64,000 nt of DNA from the NCBI GenBank assembly GCA_023053545.1, contig JAKZAN010000002.1, positions 5,130,375-5,194,374 on the forward strand. Reading direction: 5' to 3'. This document shows positions 1 to 11,996 of the stretch, in pieces. This DNA comes from Lepidurus packardi. Lineage: Eukaryota > Arthropoda > Branchiopoda > Notostraca > Triopsidae. The first letter of the stretch is position 1; each line of letters begins with the position of its first letter. The notes beneath the pieces were generated by a model, which was not told where the DNA came from, did not search any database, and was given only the letters and a program-made list of their open reading frames with translations. The translations under genes and the position numbers were made by a program.

Positions 1-2067
1 CCGGCTGTCCTTTTTGGCCCAAGGTTCCATCACGTGACTCGCCCATGTCGCCTTTCAAACCAGGAAGCCCCGCCTCTCCTGCGTAACCCTAAAAGGTTAC
101 AGTTAGTATAATTACTTAGAAAGAGTAAAACTGTCGTTATTCAGTTTCCGCAAACTTAAGAGGAAATTTCTACTATAATGCTGCAGCTTCTTTCTTACCA
201 GATCGCCATGGTCACCTCTGTCCCCGCGGTATCCAATTGGCCCATCCGTGCCAGGTACACCCTATAATTACAAATAATATATATAGCATAGTTTCTTATA
301 TATAGTTTCTTAAATAATATATATAGCATAGTTTCTGCTATATATATAGCATAGTTTCTTCTTTAAGAAAAGGGAATCAAGGACCTAAATTACTTCTTAC
401 AATCACTTTTGGAAGTCGTTAGGGCTCCCGTATACCTTAGCTTGTTGATGCGAAGCACTCATAGATGGCGCTGATGTTTGTTATGGTTTCTGCACTTTTG
501 TGGTAAATGTACAGGTTTTTACAAAATTAGTTCCGAAATTCTCCGTGCTTACGCCAACCTAACGGTTTTTATTGAGCTAAGGTATACGGGAGCTTTAAGA
601 CAAAGTTCTAGAAGTGGTAATGACACAGTACTGTATATTAGAACAAAATTACTCACAACAATACCGGGTAATCCTGAGTACCCTCTTTCTCCTTTAATTC
701 CTTTGGAGTTGACGCCACCCTCACCAGGATCACCCCTTGGACCAGGGTCACCTTCGGCTCCAAAAGGTCCTCTTCCTCCTGGTAACCCGGGAATTCCTCC
801 AAATCCTGTTCTGCCATCCGTTCCGTTACACCCTGAAATTCCGCAGGTACCTTCTGACCCTTCCAATCCAGCAAAACCCTGTATTTCAAAAATGCTCATT
901 AAAAGCGTTCGCTCCTCAAAAACTCGTTGTTTTCGCTGTAACAATTTCTTTTTATCAGGTAATTTAGTAATGCAGTAATACTTTTATAATAGAGTAACGG
1001 AAAAGACCAAACTTACGGGAATTCCAGGGGCTCCGCTAAAGCCCTGAGATCCAGTTTCACCCTACAAAAAATTTCTCAGCTCAATTGCTTTATGGCTCAA
1101 AATTCTGCTATCTAATCTTTATGTTCCTACCTGATAGCCCTCCTCACCCATGCTCCCAGAGTAGCCAATGTCTCCACGCCAACCCTTAATGCCACTTCGT
1201 CCTTCGGGTCCCATGGGTCCAAGTATTCCAGGGGATCCCCTCAACCCCGTCAATCCGACTTCGCCAGGCAATCCTTTCTGGGCTTGGCATTCGCATCTCG
1301 TATTGGCGACGCATCCTTTGCATGCCTTGGAATAAATGTGCAAAATCACAATTTCAAATTCACAATTTCAAAATTGCAAATTCACAATTTCAAAATTTCA
1401 AATTCACAATTTCAAAATTTCAAATTCACAATTTCAAAATTTCAAATTCACAATTTCAAAATCCCATTATTTCATTTTCTACTTACTACATTTTACATTC
1501 TAGATAGCATGGAGTAACTCAACAAGATAACTTCTGATAGACACCGTATTAACGGTATCACACCATGGACAGTTTGGCTAGAACAATAATTTACAAGCAT
1601 ATGTCGACAAAATCGCTTGTCATGTCTACACTCAAGTCAAAGCTGCAAAGTAATCGCAGCTCATAAAGATAACAGGTTTCCAAGCTTATCTTATCAAGCT
1701 TTAACTTTTACTTTCAGGCTTTTAGCTTTTAGACTTCAAGCTTTTACTTTCAGGTATTTCAAGATATAGGAATGCTATAGGTCACTATAAGAATAAGTAT
1801 GGGGCTTAAAGAGATTGCATCCATTAGAGAGGCAGTTGAAACGAAAATCAAACCGAACGATAGGAACCGCGTACTGCAAACCGCGAACAGCAAGCGAATC
1901 AAGGGTCAGCTTGCAAAGATACATGAAAAGATGATAAAAAGCCAATAATAACCCCATTGATCACTTACGGCAGCATGTGCTGGATTTGCTAAGCTTAGCA
2001 CAACGAACAGAGTCAAGAAAGACACCCATACTACGCTACGAGAGTAGTTAACTCTTCGGATGCCCAT
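1..2067 (-). CDS. Type IV collagen alpha chain, N-terminal part (runs off the left edge)
   Basis: Basement-membrane collagen; secreted and assembled into network-forming triple helices. Six exons are seen: 1969-2067, 1131-1325, 1017-1061, 657-878, 199-261 and 1-88 (continuing beyond the window). Every intron is phase 0 with GT-AG ends. Exon 1 begins MGIRRVNYSR and encodes a 33-residue secretion signal with a hydrophobic core ending at AHAA. Exon 2 carries the cysteine-rich start of the 7S region (CKGCVANTRCECQ) followed at once by Gly-X-Y repeats. Exon 4 contains GTCGISGCNGTDG, the Cys-Asn-Gly-Thr signature near the start of type IV chains. Interruptions of the Gly-X-Y register are normal for this type. 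The large first intron holds an AT-rich minisatellite and intron 4 a MITE. Whether this is the alpha-1-like or alpha-2-like chain cannot be decided from this end. Family assignment is firm; the C-terminal NC1 domain is outside the window. Confidence 0.9.
424..593. mobile_element. MITE-like element with 19-bp terminal inverted repeats, in a collagen intron
   Basis: A 170-bp segment between collagen exons 4 and 5. GCTCCCGTATACCTTAGCT at 424-442 is exactly inverted at 575-593. It has no coding capacity. The first 75 bases or so resemble, in inverse orientation, the two units at 37451-37786, so this is a dispersed family. No convincing target duplication was found; TTA/TTAA flanks are possible. 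The superfamily is not identified. Confidence 0.7.
1342..1463. repeat. AT-rich minisatellite, about 22-bp unit
   Basis: About five head-to-tail copies of a unit close to TTCACAATTTCAAAATTTCA, in the first collagen intron, just upstream (in transcript sense) of the exon 2 acceptor at 1326-1327. Confidence 0.85.
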
Positions 2068-2883
2068 TAGTCCAAACTAATTCTCTCTCCTCAGTTCCGT
2101 TGCATCCGAGCGGAACAGATATTCGATATATGTCTTGATATAGCCACGACACGACTATACCTAGCACTTTGTCTCAGTAGACAACGACCTGACAACGAAC
2201 TATAGATTTAGTACTTGTACGTGTCCAGCGGGATGCTGGAGTACACCTCTGCTGTAGCACTTTCGTCAGTATGTGTTCTTTTGTGAGTTTTTCTTTTTAG
2301 CAGAATTCGGCCCAACCCAAAGCTCTCTTTATCAGTATGAGATAATAGTTTGATAATATTAATACCACCTCTTTTTCAAACTGTTATCTGACTTTTTTTT
2401 CGTTTTTGAACTTAATCTTATTACCTTGTGACCACAACCTGTAGATTAACGTATACTGTGCTTCCTTTTTGGCACCCTAAATAAGTGCAGCTTTTCCATT
2501 TAACTTGTATTTATCGTTTTCTTCTTTGTTTGTTTTATAGCAAACTTTCAAAGTCTCATTGACGTGGCTAATTAGTCGGTGTTCTGTATAGATGCAATAT
2601 TTAGGAATTTATTAGGTGTTGAAATACTTCGTGTAAACTTGATACACCCTGTCATTCTATATACTCCTGTGACTGTTGATTGTATAAAGTCCCACGCTCT
2701 CATTTCATTCACATATCCGTCATATGTTCAATGATGGGTAATAAATTAAACACTTAAATAGGAGCTCTTAACAAACTTCTGTATTCGTATTGTTGGATCT
2801 TATTGGTAGTTGACCGACCAAGGGTTACACTTGGGTCGTCCTTACGGGAGAATAAATATTATGTTAGCACAAACCGTTCTTAG
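2068..2883. other. Intergenic: collagen upstream region
   Basis: Upstream flank of the minus-strand collagen gene and of the unrecognised plus-strand model at 2884. It should hold the collagen promoter, but I see no clear TATA box or initiator. No exon with good splice sites was found here. Confidence 0.5.
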
Positions 2884-3686
2884 GAATTGAAGGGTGAAAG
2901 CTTAGTTAAAAAACAACTTTTAGAGGACCAAATAAAGTCTGTACGGGCTCATTTAGGTGCCTGTAAAGCCTTAGAACTGGGCGCTCAAGACAACACGTTC
3001 TCCGGATTTAGTTACCAACGTACGTAATGTATTCCGGAGTTAAAAATTTACACTAGTGTGTCACTGTCTAACAATGAATTTTTATTTTTTTCAGCTGGTG
3101 GAGTGAAAGTGCAAGTTTTAACGTTTCTCATCAACTTTCGTTTAACGTTTCTCATCAACTTTCGTTGATGAGAAATGTTAACCTAACCTAATCTAAGTTA
3201 AGCAAACCTATAACCCAACCTCTAACCTAAGCTAACCTATCCTAACCTAACCTAAACTAATTCATTTCCAATCCAACAACAATTTTCAACTCGAGTTACA
3301 CCTATTTGTCATTCTTTTTCCGGAGAACGATTTGCAACAATAATACACAGTAGTGTCAATTTTATCTCCGAGTTCCGAAACTGGAGAACCTGTTGGCTCA
3401 AGAATTCTGATTTGCAGCGACATCTTTAGATGAGTACACAAAGCTTAACACGGAGGCAGCCAGGCGGAATGCTGAAGCGGCAAGATTGAACGTTAAAACT
3501 GCTAAAACAAATTATATGACTGCAACCCTGAACCCGTTCTTGGCCAAGGAAAAAAACAAAGCTTTTCTTAACCCAAAACCCAAATGTTGCACTTCACGAA
3601 TTCTTACGCAATATGTTAAAAGAATGAACTTCTTCATACAATGTCAGTTATCATGTCTACGTCTTCTTGGAGGTTTCCAAAGTTGA
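2884..3686 (+). CDS. Unrecognised two-exon model, C-terminal part of a possible gene or gene remnant
   Basis: Not recognised. Two segments read like coding sequence and join in phase: 2884-3019 (acceptor TTCTTAG, donor GTACGTAATG, begins ELKGESLVKKQLLEDQ) and 3418-3686 (acceptor ATTTGCAG, reads TSLDEYTKLNTEAARRNAEA, ends at TGA). The conceptual product is rich in Lys, Glu and Ala, so helical or coiled-coil. The spacing of charged residues vaguely recalls the C-terminal helices of MADF or Myb/SANT-like DNA-binding proteins, but that is only an impression. The tail after about 3540 looks less protein-like. No upstream exon or start codon was found. The intron holds CCTAA repeats and a hairpin. 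It may be a live gene end, a pseudogene or part of an old transposon. Confidence 0.35.
3123..3176. repeat. Repeated motif forming a hairpin
   Basis: AACGTTTCTCATCAACTTTC occurs twice in direct order and is followed by its near-perfect inverse (GTTGATGAGAAATGTT), giving a stem of about 16 bp. It abuts the CCTAA-rich stretch. Confidence 0.7.
3177..3262. repeat. Degenerate CCTAA (TTAGG-type) interstitial repeat
   Basis: About 85 bp made largely of CCTAACCTAA and one-base variants. TTAGG is the ancestral arthropod telomere repeat. A short interstitial patch fits telomere-derived filler at an old break, but the array is too short and degenerate to prove that. Confidence 0.55.
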
Positions 3687-4012
3687 CATTAAAGACCAGA
3701 AACAAAGTATTGAGTATATAAATATAAAAAATTGGCGTCATATACAACCACGATTTGTTTCCAAGAAAAGCTGCGAGCTTTTCGTCCTTTCCGTTTTTTT
3801 CTAACGTCAAATCCAGCTCATGGCAAAGTTTAGTTCCGTGTCTGAAGCAGATGGCGCCAGCATCGAGCTGGCTTCAAACATTATCATAGAGTGTAAGTTC
3901 CCATACGAGATGCTCCTTGTGCTTGTTTTTATTTCAAAAGTGCAAAGTGTGGAGCTGTCATACATGCTTCCGATTTGTTTTAGATTTGTTCGGTAACAAA
4001 AAAATAATAATT

Positions 4013-5385
4013 ATGTTTTGCTCAAGCTCACAATTAAAGTATTGGATGTTCACTGATGAACAAAGCTTGAATACTTTACGAGTTGAAACACATACCAGGT
4101 CGTTAAAAAAACAAACGTTACCGAAGGTAAATATTATTTCACTTTGAATTTCTCAAACAAAAGTGCCTTACCTCTTTTCTTGCTTTTTCTATTGCCTATT
4201 CAAGGGAGCCACTGAGCCGTATCTACTTCCGAAGGATGAACAGTTACTTCTTCGTACGTACGAATTACAGCTCAGGGAATTTTGCAGGAAATTCCAACCT
4301 CCCATGCCACGTTTTGTCGTCGGAACGGCATTACAATATATGAAGCGTTTTTATTTGGTAAATTCTGTCATGGATTACCATCCCAAAGAAATTCTGTAAG
4401 TTCCCTACGGTACGCTTAATAGTTTGCATATTTAACAACATAACAAGCTTATTTAACAAGCCAACGTGTATCGTTTTACAGGGTCACTTGTATTTATTTA
4501 GCCTGCAAAGTGGAGGAATTCAACGTTTCCATTGATCAGTTTGTGGCGAACATCAGAGGCGACCGGGTGAGAGCTGCCAACATTATACTTGACAACGAGT
4601 TATTACTTATGCAGCAATTGGCGTATAACCTGACTGTCCATAACCCATTTCGTCCTATGGAAGGATTGTTAATCGATATAAAAGTTCGTAAAAATCAGTA
4701 AACATCTTTGAGTTTGAATGTTTCTTTTGTTTTTAGACCCGCTGTACTTCAATGAAGGATCCAGATAAGCTGCGAGCAGGCATAGACGAATTCCTCGATA
4801 AAGTTTTCCTAACCGATAGTCTATTTCTATTTTCCCCATCTCAGGTAAATTGATAAAGGACGCTCAGATGTGCTATTATAGAACGTAAAGTTTCTATCGT
4901 ATGTTCTTTGGAAAGACGGCTTTGGCTGCCATTATTCATGCAGCTAGTAAAGTGCAAGAGAATATGGATGTCTACGTCACCGAAACTTTATTCAATGGGG
5001 CAAAACAGGAACTCATGTCCAGTCTTATTGAAGCCATACGAAGTAAGTTGCTACTCGGATTTTTTAAAATAATTAGTTATATACGTCGTTTACATGTGGT
5101 TTAGAATAAGTAGTACAGATTGTCCCATAATTGGTGAAAATTACTCTAGAAATCCGATTAATGGTCCGCAATATTGAGCAACCGCAGCGCGAGGAAGTGA
5201 AAAATATTGAGCGAAAGCTCGCAGCATTAAAAAGCGACGAGCAGTCAGATGCGGCGTAAATATGATTTACTTTTTCTTTATCAACTTTAAATTCTTTATT
5301 TTTTTGTTACAGAACTAAACGAAAGATACAACAAGAGGATGAGGACGAACCTCAACCAAAACAAGCTCGCGTAGAAGGTATATAG
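4013..5385 (+). CDS. CCNH: Cyclin H, regulatory subunit of CDK7 (CAK / TFIIH)
   Basis: Partner of CDK7 and MAT1 in the CDK-activating kinase; phosphorylates cell-cycle CDKs and, within TFIIH, the RNA polymerase II tail. Seven exons: 4013-4126, 4205-4395, 4482-4683, 4737-4844, 4916-5042, 5150-5255 and 5313-5385. Phases are compatible throughout and give 306 residues (human about 323). Start MFCSSSQLKYWMFTDEQSL aligns with the vertebrate N-terminus. The first cyclin box is clear: MPRFVVGTALQYMKRFYLVN, VMDYHPKEI, then YLACKVEEFNVS and LLLMQQLAYNLTVHNPFRP. The second box includes FLTDSLFLFSPSQTALAAI. The tail is acidic/basic and ends VEGI. Exon 3 has to end at the GT of GTTCGTAA to keep frame; the better-looking GTAA donor 4 nt downstream leads to a stop. 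AATAAA follows the stop at about 5437. An in-frame TTG lies upstream, but ATG at 4013 fits the family. Confidence 0.93.
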
Positions 5386-6144
5386 CGATGAAAATGGCGG
5401 AGAAATTGTGACGTTTTATGACGCATTCGAATAAGATGTTTGTAATAAAGTAATCTTCTTTGAAAGAACCACAGAGTTTCACTACTTACTTGATTTATAG
5501 CTTTCCTACGAACATTTTGAAGAATTCTACGAAGTATTGTAAAGCGTCTCACAAAAGTGGAGGTTCCTTTTCAGTAGAAGTTTACTAATTAGATTCACGG
5601 AAATCCTCCTAGGAAATTAGATCCATTTATTCCATTTCTGCAAGACAAAGTATAACTTCCTAATGTTGTCTTCTAAGTTCAGGAATGTATGTACAAATTG
5701 CCTTGCTGGGAACACCATGGGAAGTTTAATTAAGCAAACCCTCACAGCCTAACAAACTCGCTTTTGGAGTTCAAAAATTAGTGAAAATGATTAATGTATG
5801 GAAAGTAACAAAATACCTTAAGTCTTTAACGCTCTCCTAAGATTGTTGAAAGGAACTCGCGTCTTTGGAGCTTGCAGTATACAACATTCGTGGGAGGGGA
5901 GGATCTTGCAGTATACAACATTCGTGCATCTGCAAAAACCCGACAGGCAAGTCCTACTTTTGAACTCAAACTTCCAAAAATGGCTGAATTCCGAGTTCTT
6001 GTTCAGAATTCAGCTCATTTTCCCCTACTCGCGTTTTGCAGAATGACATTCTTACCACTCCACGCGAGTAAAATCGGGGACCAATGTGGTAAGGTATGCC
6101 ATATCTGACGATGTTCAAGTTGTATTACATAACCGAACTACACA
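5386..6144. other. Convergent intergenic region between cyclin H and RpS15A 3' ends
   Basis: Holds the cyclin H polyadenylation signal and a 22-bp direct duplication (CTTGCAGTATACAACATTCG at about 5870 and again at about 5905). No gene was seen. Confidence 0.5.
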
Positions 6145-6728
<584 letters not shown>

Positions 6729-7016
6729 TCAGTCCCTTAAATATGGAGCAAACAAGATGAGCAGAGAATTAATTACGAAGGTCTCTACAATTACTTTTTA
6801 GAATGCATTCAGGTGTAGTATGAAATATTATAATAAAGAATACTAAGCTATAACAGCTTGAAGATTGCCGGAATTACAGCACCATATACTGTACTACATG
6901 TTCAACACACGTCCTGACAACACCTGGTTTTTAAGTTAGCGCTAGCATCTTAGGGATAATAATCCAACTTATGAAAGTTACTGGGTAGTTAATGTTTTAA
7001 ATAAAAAGCATATTAC

Positions 7017-7130
7017 CTTCCGATGATGGGTTTTACGTTTGATACGAGGAAATAATATCCGCACGCACAACGGCAGGATAGGTGTACACCAAAGCAACCC
7101 AGGAAAGAGGTAAAGAAACGGAGAAGGGAA
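7017..7130 (-). promoter_or_regulatory. RpS15A non-coding first exon and probable TOP promoter
   Basis: On the minus strand, pyrimidine-rich CTTTACCTCTTTCCTGGG (about 7098-7115) precedes the untranslated exon, which ends at 7017 before a GTAATA donor. Ribosomal protein mRNAs normally begin with a C followed by pyrimidines (5' TOP), so the start site is probably near 7110. The exact base is not proved. Confidence 0.4.
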
Positions 7131-7680
7131 AGACAGTCACCCGAGAGGGCTTATTATTTTAAATCCTGGCGCCATCTGTAGCGCAGACACAAGCTAAAAG
7201 TTCCAATTACTATCAATAGATGTGTAAATAGTTAGAAAATTCTCAAATTCAAGGGAAATTGTAGGAAAATTCATATATACGGAGTATTATTTAGAAGATT
7301 TACGTGCTTGCAAAATAATGCTTGATGAATCACTTCAAATACCTTGATATATAACTAAATAAATGGGGTTTGGCACCTTGTCAGTCGTACAATCAAAGGA
7401 ATATATTTAATTTTTATTGCAGCTTGATTCTTTCTGCTCCAGAATTTATGTTTATTCCCTACTGATAGACACGAATACAAACATGACAATAATTCAAAGA
7501 GAAGCTTTTTCTTTGCAAGTTTTATTTTATGAATAATACCAAGATCTTGGTAGATCTATTGGGTTTATATCGCTAAAACTTCATACTGCTTCTTTCCGAA
7601 ACTAATTTACTTAGCGATTCATACACTGTACGACAAGAATACGAAACAAAGCCACCAACTTGTTCAATATATAACTGATG
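7131..7680. other. Intergenic between RpS15A promoter and DEG/ENaC 3' end
   Basis: AT-rich sequence without an exon I can support. Confidence 0.5.
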
Positions 7681-9731
7681 TTAGAAGAAACCTTTCTCTC
7701 TGTGCGAAAGCCACAAAGGAAGGACAGGTGCCAGGGTTACCTTATGAACTGGATTAACATGCACTGGGTAACCCTTCAGCTCAAAGTACCAGCGCATCGT
7801 AATGAAATAAAAGAATTCCACACAACTCATCAAACTAAATCCTATTCCCAGACCAAGGACACCACCCATAGCAGCTAGAACAAAGGATGTCTTAGTAACA
7901 TTCATACCAACAACGAATTCTTACATACGAAGTCCTCCCAACCGTAGCGAACATCCCGCTTGTAACGGGTACTCGTCCTGTCATGAAAAAACACGTGCAA
8001 AACTGACAGGTCGGACCTAATCAGTTAATCTTCTTAACATGACAAAGTTTAGCCCGACAACAACCGTTACTTGTTCAAATTTGGCTTTTCAGCATTTAAA
8101 GCCATGCCAACAGAAGACGTGGTAAATCCGAAGCCGGGATACGGCGCATATGACGTTGATACTGAATACCAGTGGAAAGTACATCTAGGTTGACAATCCA
8201 TGCAGACTGATGTACCACTCTCTTGTAGTACTAGCTCTACACAATATACAAGAAACCCAAATAAATTCTAATTAAAACAGATATATTATTGACTTACGTC
8301 TTGCTTTGTGTAAGCAAGTATACTTCCCAATAGAACACGTCGGTACATCTGTAAGTAAAGTTACGCATATCTAAAAATGTTTACGACTTAGTAAGAACTT
8401 AGTAAGGACGCTATACTTGGATTATAAAACTTATGATAGTAAGGCAAACAATCGCATCTTGACAGCATAAGATCCAGTTGGCATTCAAGAACACAATTAT
8501 TGTGGGAGTACTTTGAAAAGTGTTTCAAAGTGCCGTCCAAAATGCAGCCCCGTTTCTCACTAGGTGTCGTTAGCACAGCTTGTGACGTGTCCATTGTTTG
8601 CAGACGTACAGAAGCAAACACTTCCGAACCATAACCAACAGGAAAACCTCTGCTTCCGACTTCGCCAAAGGTTTCTTCGTTCTGGATGAGAACTTTGAAC
8701 CCGTCGTAACCATGGGAGGAAATACCGTAGTTCATACGGTCCACGTACAATAGCATTGTAAGACCAGTTTCAATTCCGCCAGTAAACTTGTCTTTCGTCA
8801 AAGCTCTAAACCTGATACAAATATAATAATCTGATATATACATAAATATCACAATCACCAAACGAAACTTAGACTTATTTACTAAAAAGAAAAGAAAGGG
8901 GTGAACCTACTTAAAATTGAACTTCCAACAGGGGCCCTCGTCTGTAGGTACCTGCTTAAATAATCTTGAGCAATTATGAATTTTATTGTTAAAGCGGCAA
9001 TAAAGGAATTGATCTTCCAATTTAGGCTTCAACTGGGTTTACAAAAGGAAATGAAAATATAATGATGCAACAATATTACATACACTATCCAAGATGTCCA
9101 AGAGAGTTTCTGAAGCAATCTGATACCGATCCATTAGATCAGCCCAATACTGGATTTGCTCCTTGTTGGCATTGCTCGGATGTTCTACGTAACTCATCGC
9201 TACCACCATGTCTCTTACATCGGTTTCGAATTCGTCACTGGCATTCCTGAATAGCACGACAATTATAGGCAAACCAATGAATCCACACCTTTAACAAAAC
9301 CGTACGCGGCTGCTTTCAGTTGACTTAAGTAGTTTCGGAAATCTAAAGCTCTAGCTTTATTATTGTTGCAAATTAAAACAGCCGGGAAGTCCTTGTTGGA
9401 CACTGGCTCTGTAATCGAGTCCATAGAAATGGTGACGGGTGAATCATCCCATTTCTTGTACACCAAAATGCATAGGTACAACGAAAAAGAAAACCCTGAT
9501 AGAAACATGCAGCCCCAGAACAGTCTGCGAGAAAATGTACAAATTAACGAGGATTACACACTACCCAGTTACTAAAATTGACCTTTCCAATCCGTGCAAT
9601 CGGGGATCACCGACAAACTTCAGCCCATGGAGTGAAGAAGAAATGCAGAACTTCTTCAGGAATTCGGTCAACGATAGTGACTTTCTAGATCCTGGTGATC
9701 TTGGGTGGGTTTCAATAACTGCCTTCGTCAT
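7681..9731 (-). CDS. DEG/ENaC (pickpocket-like) amiloride-sensitive sodium channel subunit
   Basis: Two-pass plasma-membrane cation channel subunit, probably trimeric. Nine exons: 9583-9731, 9306-9524, 9084-9246, 8911-9032, 8417-8811, 8298-8348, 8071-8236, 7925-7977 and 7681-7874; 503 residues. The N-terminus has the His-Gly motif (SSLHGLKFVGDP) and ERLFW leading into TM1 (residues about 67-87). The extracellular Cys-rich part reads FSKYSHNNCVLEC, CDCLPYYHKFYNPNVPTC and CMDCQPRCTFHWYS. WEDFVSAMGGVLGLGIGFSL leads into TM2, and GFSLMS supplies the G/S-X-S selectivity filter. The last intron has a textbook branch site (TTACTAAG). Exon 1 ends at the weak donor GTCAAT and exon 2 at GTACGG; other choices break the frame. 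The ligand or stimulus is unknown. The start is the only ATG upstream of the His-Gly motif in this exon. Confidence 0.92.
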
Positions 9732-10381
9732 TGCTGGAATACTTTTATAAAACTGAAACTGTTTCTTAAAGTCCAGGAACTTTATACCTTGAGTAGAAAA
9801 GTCTAGAAAAAGCTCAGTTGGCAACTACTCAGTAACAGTAAGTCTTGCTTTACCTATACCCCCACCAAACAGAGCAAACAATTGGAGAAAGACACACGAA
9901 TGCCACACCCCATCATTAAAAGGCCTCCGAAAGTACTGACAACTCGGTCAAACCGTCCAACTTCCATCAACTATTCCGACGCTTGTCACTGTGCAAAAAG
10001 AAAATCGGTTTATTGACGAAGGTAATTGCTGCTAGCCTGCTTAACAACGAATTACCGGTTTGGACGAGTTCAGGTTACGTCAGTAAAGAAATAAGGGCAA
10101 GTTTTCTCCGGTTCTAGTCAACCATTGTATCATAAACATGAAAATAAATTTTCGTTCTTCATATCAGTACACAAGTATTAATATTAAGAAACATTCATTT
10201 CGATTAGCGTATTACAACATTAATAATCACAGAAAGAGACGTGTAGGCTACATATAAATAACTGTCAAGATAGCTTCAAGAGTTTCGAATTTCAATTAGT
10301 GGTATACAAAATGGGAGCAAAATACTTGTAAGAGAAAATATGATTTTCGTAACAAATACAAAATTTTCATGCGAACTCTAA
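9732..10381. other. Intergenic: DEG/ENaC upstream and fucosyltransferase 3' flank
   Basis: No exon seen. AT-rich in its right half, which would be the 3' UTR of the minus-strand fucosyltransferase. Confidence 0.5.
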
Positions 10382-11599
10382 TCAAAAATGATAGCGTTTG
10401 CACTGTATTTTAGGACTCCATTGAGCATTCAAGTCTTCATAAACTTTGGGCGGTTCTCGAGCGTGCAATTTGGCACACAAATGGCAAAAAGCTTCTTGAC
10501 TCATTGCTTCGTAACCAGTTCTGACTCGGTAGTAGTCTTTCCACCAGAAAAACTCCCCATAGAGTGCGTCATTCTCACTAAGTAAACGCAAATAGCTGGC
10601 CAAGTCCTGCGGAGTGAACTCCATGGCATTAATATAAGAATGAGGTGGTGCAACAGCAGAGTAATTGGCTCTCCCAAGTACCACAGGTACGACGTAAGAC
10701 TTTATGACTGCAAAGAATTTCTCCGTCACGTACTCTGTGCAGAGCGAGTTCTCAAACGATAAGTAGAACTTGTAGTCGCGTTCCAGCATCTCGTAGCAAC
10801 TGGGTTGTGAAACGGCTCCAGCTGAATCCCAATCACATTGCAAGGTTCCACACTTGCCGTAAACGTCAACGGGGATAAACCGTTGCAGTTCTTTGACATA
10901 TGTTTCTCGTCTGCTATCTGTTTCACAGTGACTCACGAACCATGCTACAAGTTTGCGTTTGGGGAATGTAGAGATCGATGAAACGTTCTTCCAGTGAACA
11001 TCACTAAGCAAAGGCCACGACGGTTGGTCTTGAAGACGTAAAGTCGGCGGTAGAGGTTCTATGCTACCGTAGAGATAAGGAATATCCGAGTCTGTTCTGT
11101 AGGACATGGTCCAATTAAAGTAACCTTTGTGCTTATCTAGGTTTTCGATCTCATAAACTGGAGATTCTTGGGTGAAAAAGACAAGCCTTTGATGTGTACT
11201 GCGGATGGACGGTAGTTTGCCCACCCAGAGTACTGGAATATTGACGAGGATCGCGTCAAACTCGTTAACAGGAAGGTAGGATTGGTTGCTTGTAAGGAAA
11301 CAGTCTGTAACTGGACACTTTTCGATAAAAGGCGCTTGTCCTAACCCAAAGGCGGCCATTTCAATGCGATGAGCATAATTCCACAGTAGAATGGTCTTCA
11401 GAGGTGGGGTTGGGTTAACACTGTTGAATAAACCTGAGTTGTAATCCCAATTTGGCAGGTAATCAACAAACGTCACCTGCGATAAGGATGTCCTGGGCAG
11501 AAATGGCGGCAGGTACAACCAAAGCGAGAATCCTGATAAAAGCGCGCCAATAAACAACATCTGCCGAGTGAACCTGACACTTTTCAGGAAACATGCCAT
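10382..11599 (-). CDS. Alpha-1,3-fucosyltransferase (GT10 family), single exon
   Basis: Golgi type II membrane enzyme transferring fucose from GDP-fucose to GlcNAc, in insects typically the core of N-glycans. 405 residues without introns. Layout: short cytosolic tail (MACFLKSVRFTRQ), one signal-anchor helix (residues about 14-34, LFIGALLSGFSLWLYL), stem, then the catalytic domain. The GT10 signature FYLSFENSLCTEYVTEKFF is intact, followed by VVPVVLGRANYSAVAPPHSY. Paired cysteines (PVTDC, and FCHLCAKLH near the end) match the disulfides of insect and plant FucTA-type enzymes. Four N-glycosylation sequons are present (NQS, NWT, NVS, NYS). An in-frame TTG lies upstream; ATG at 11599 puts the anchor helix at the right distance. 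The exact acceptor linkage is inferred, not seen. Confidence 0.93.
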   Translation of the reverse strand: MACFLKSVRFTRQMLFIGALLSGFSLWLYLPPFLPRTSLSQVTFVDYLPNWDYNSGLFNSVNPTPPLKTILLWNYAHRIEMAAFGLGQAPFIEKCPVTDCFLTSNQSYLPVNEFDAILVNIPVLWVGKLPSIRSTHQRLVFFTQESPVYEIENLDKHKGYFNWTMSYRTDSDIPYLYGSIEPLPPTLRLQDQPSWPLLSDVHWKNVSSISTFPKRKLVAWFVSHCETDSRRETYVKELQRFIPVDVYGKCGTLQCDWDSAGAVSQPSCYEMLERDYKFYLSFENSLCTEYVTEKFFAVIKSYVVPVVLGRANYSAVAPPHSYINAMEFTPQDLASYLRLLSENDALYGEFFWWKDYYRVRTGYEAMSQEAFCHLCAKLHAREPPKVYEDLNAQWSPKIQCKRYHF

Positions 11600-11996
11600 G
11601 ATAAGACAAACTTTTAAAAGCAACTAAACTAAGGATCACCCGACTTTAACAGCACTGCAACGAATGACAGAAGAATACAAACTAAAATTCCAACAATTTC
11701 CAACATAGGAATTTAAAATTCAGCGAAAAAATGTTTCACTTTAAAGATTTTTTGCACCCATAGGTTACATAACGGTCTAACGTTCCACCTCGGTTGCCAC
11801 GTAAAGGATAGCACGTTCATAACGGAGCAAACTACAATTTAGGCATGACTGGACACCCTACACCAACAAGGAAAGGTTTGGTTTTTCTCTCATAAAAGCT
11901 TCGAATTTAATGGCAACCGACGTTCAAGTGACGTCGTCGGTCTCCCCCCGTTAATAATGAAAGACTCTTGTCAGTTTGCCTTTATCTGCTATAGGA
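11600..11996. other. Fucosyltransferase upstream flank
   Basis: Presumed promoter side of the fucosyltransferase. No TATA box or exon could be assigned. Confidence 0.4.
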
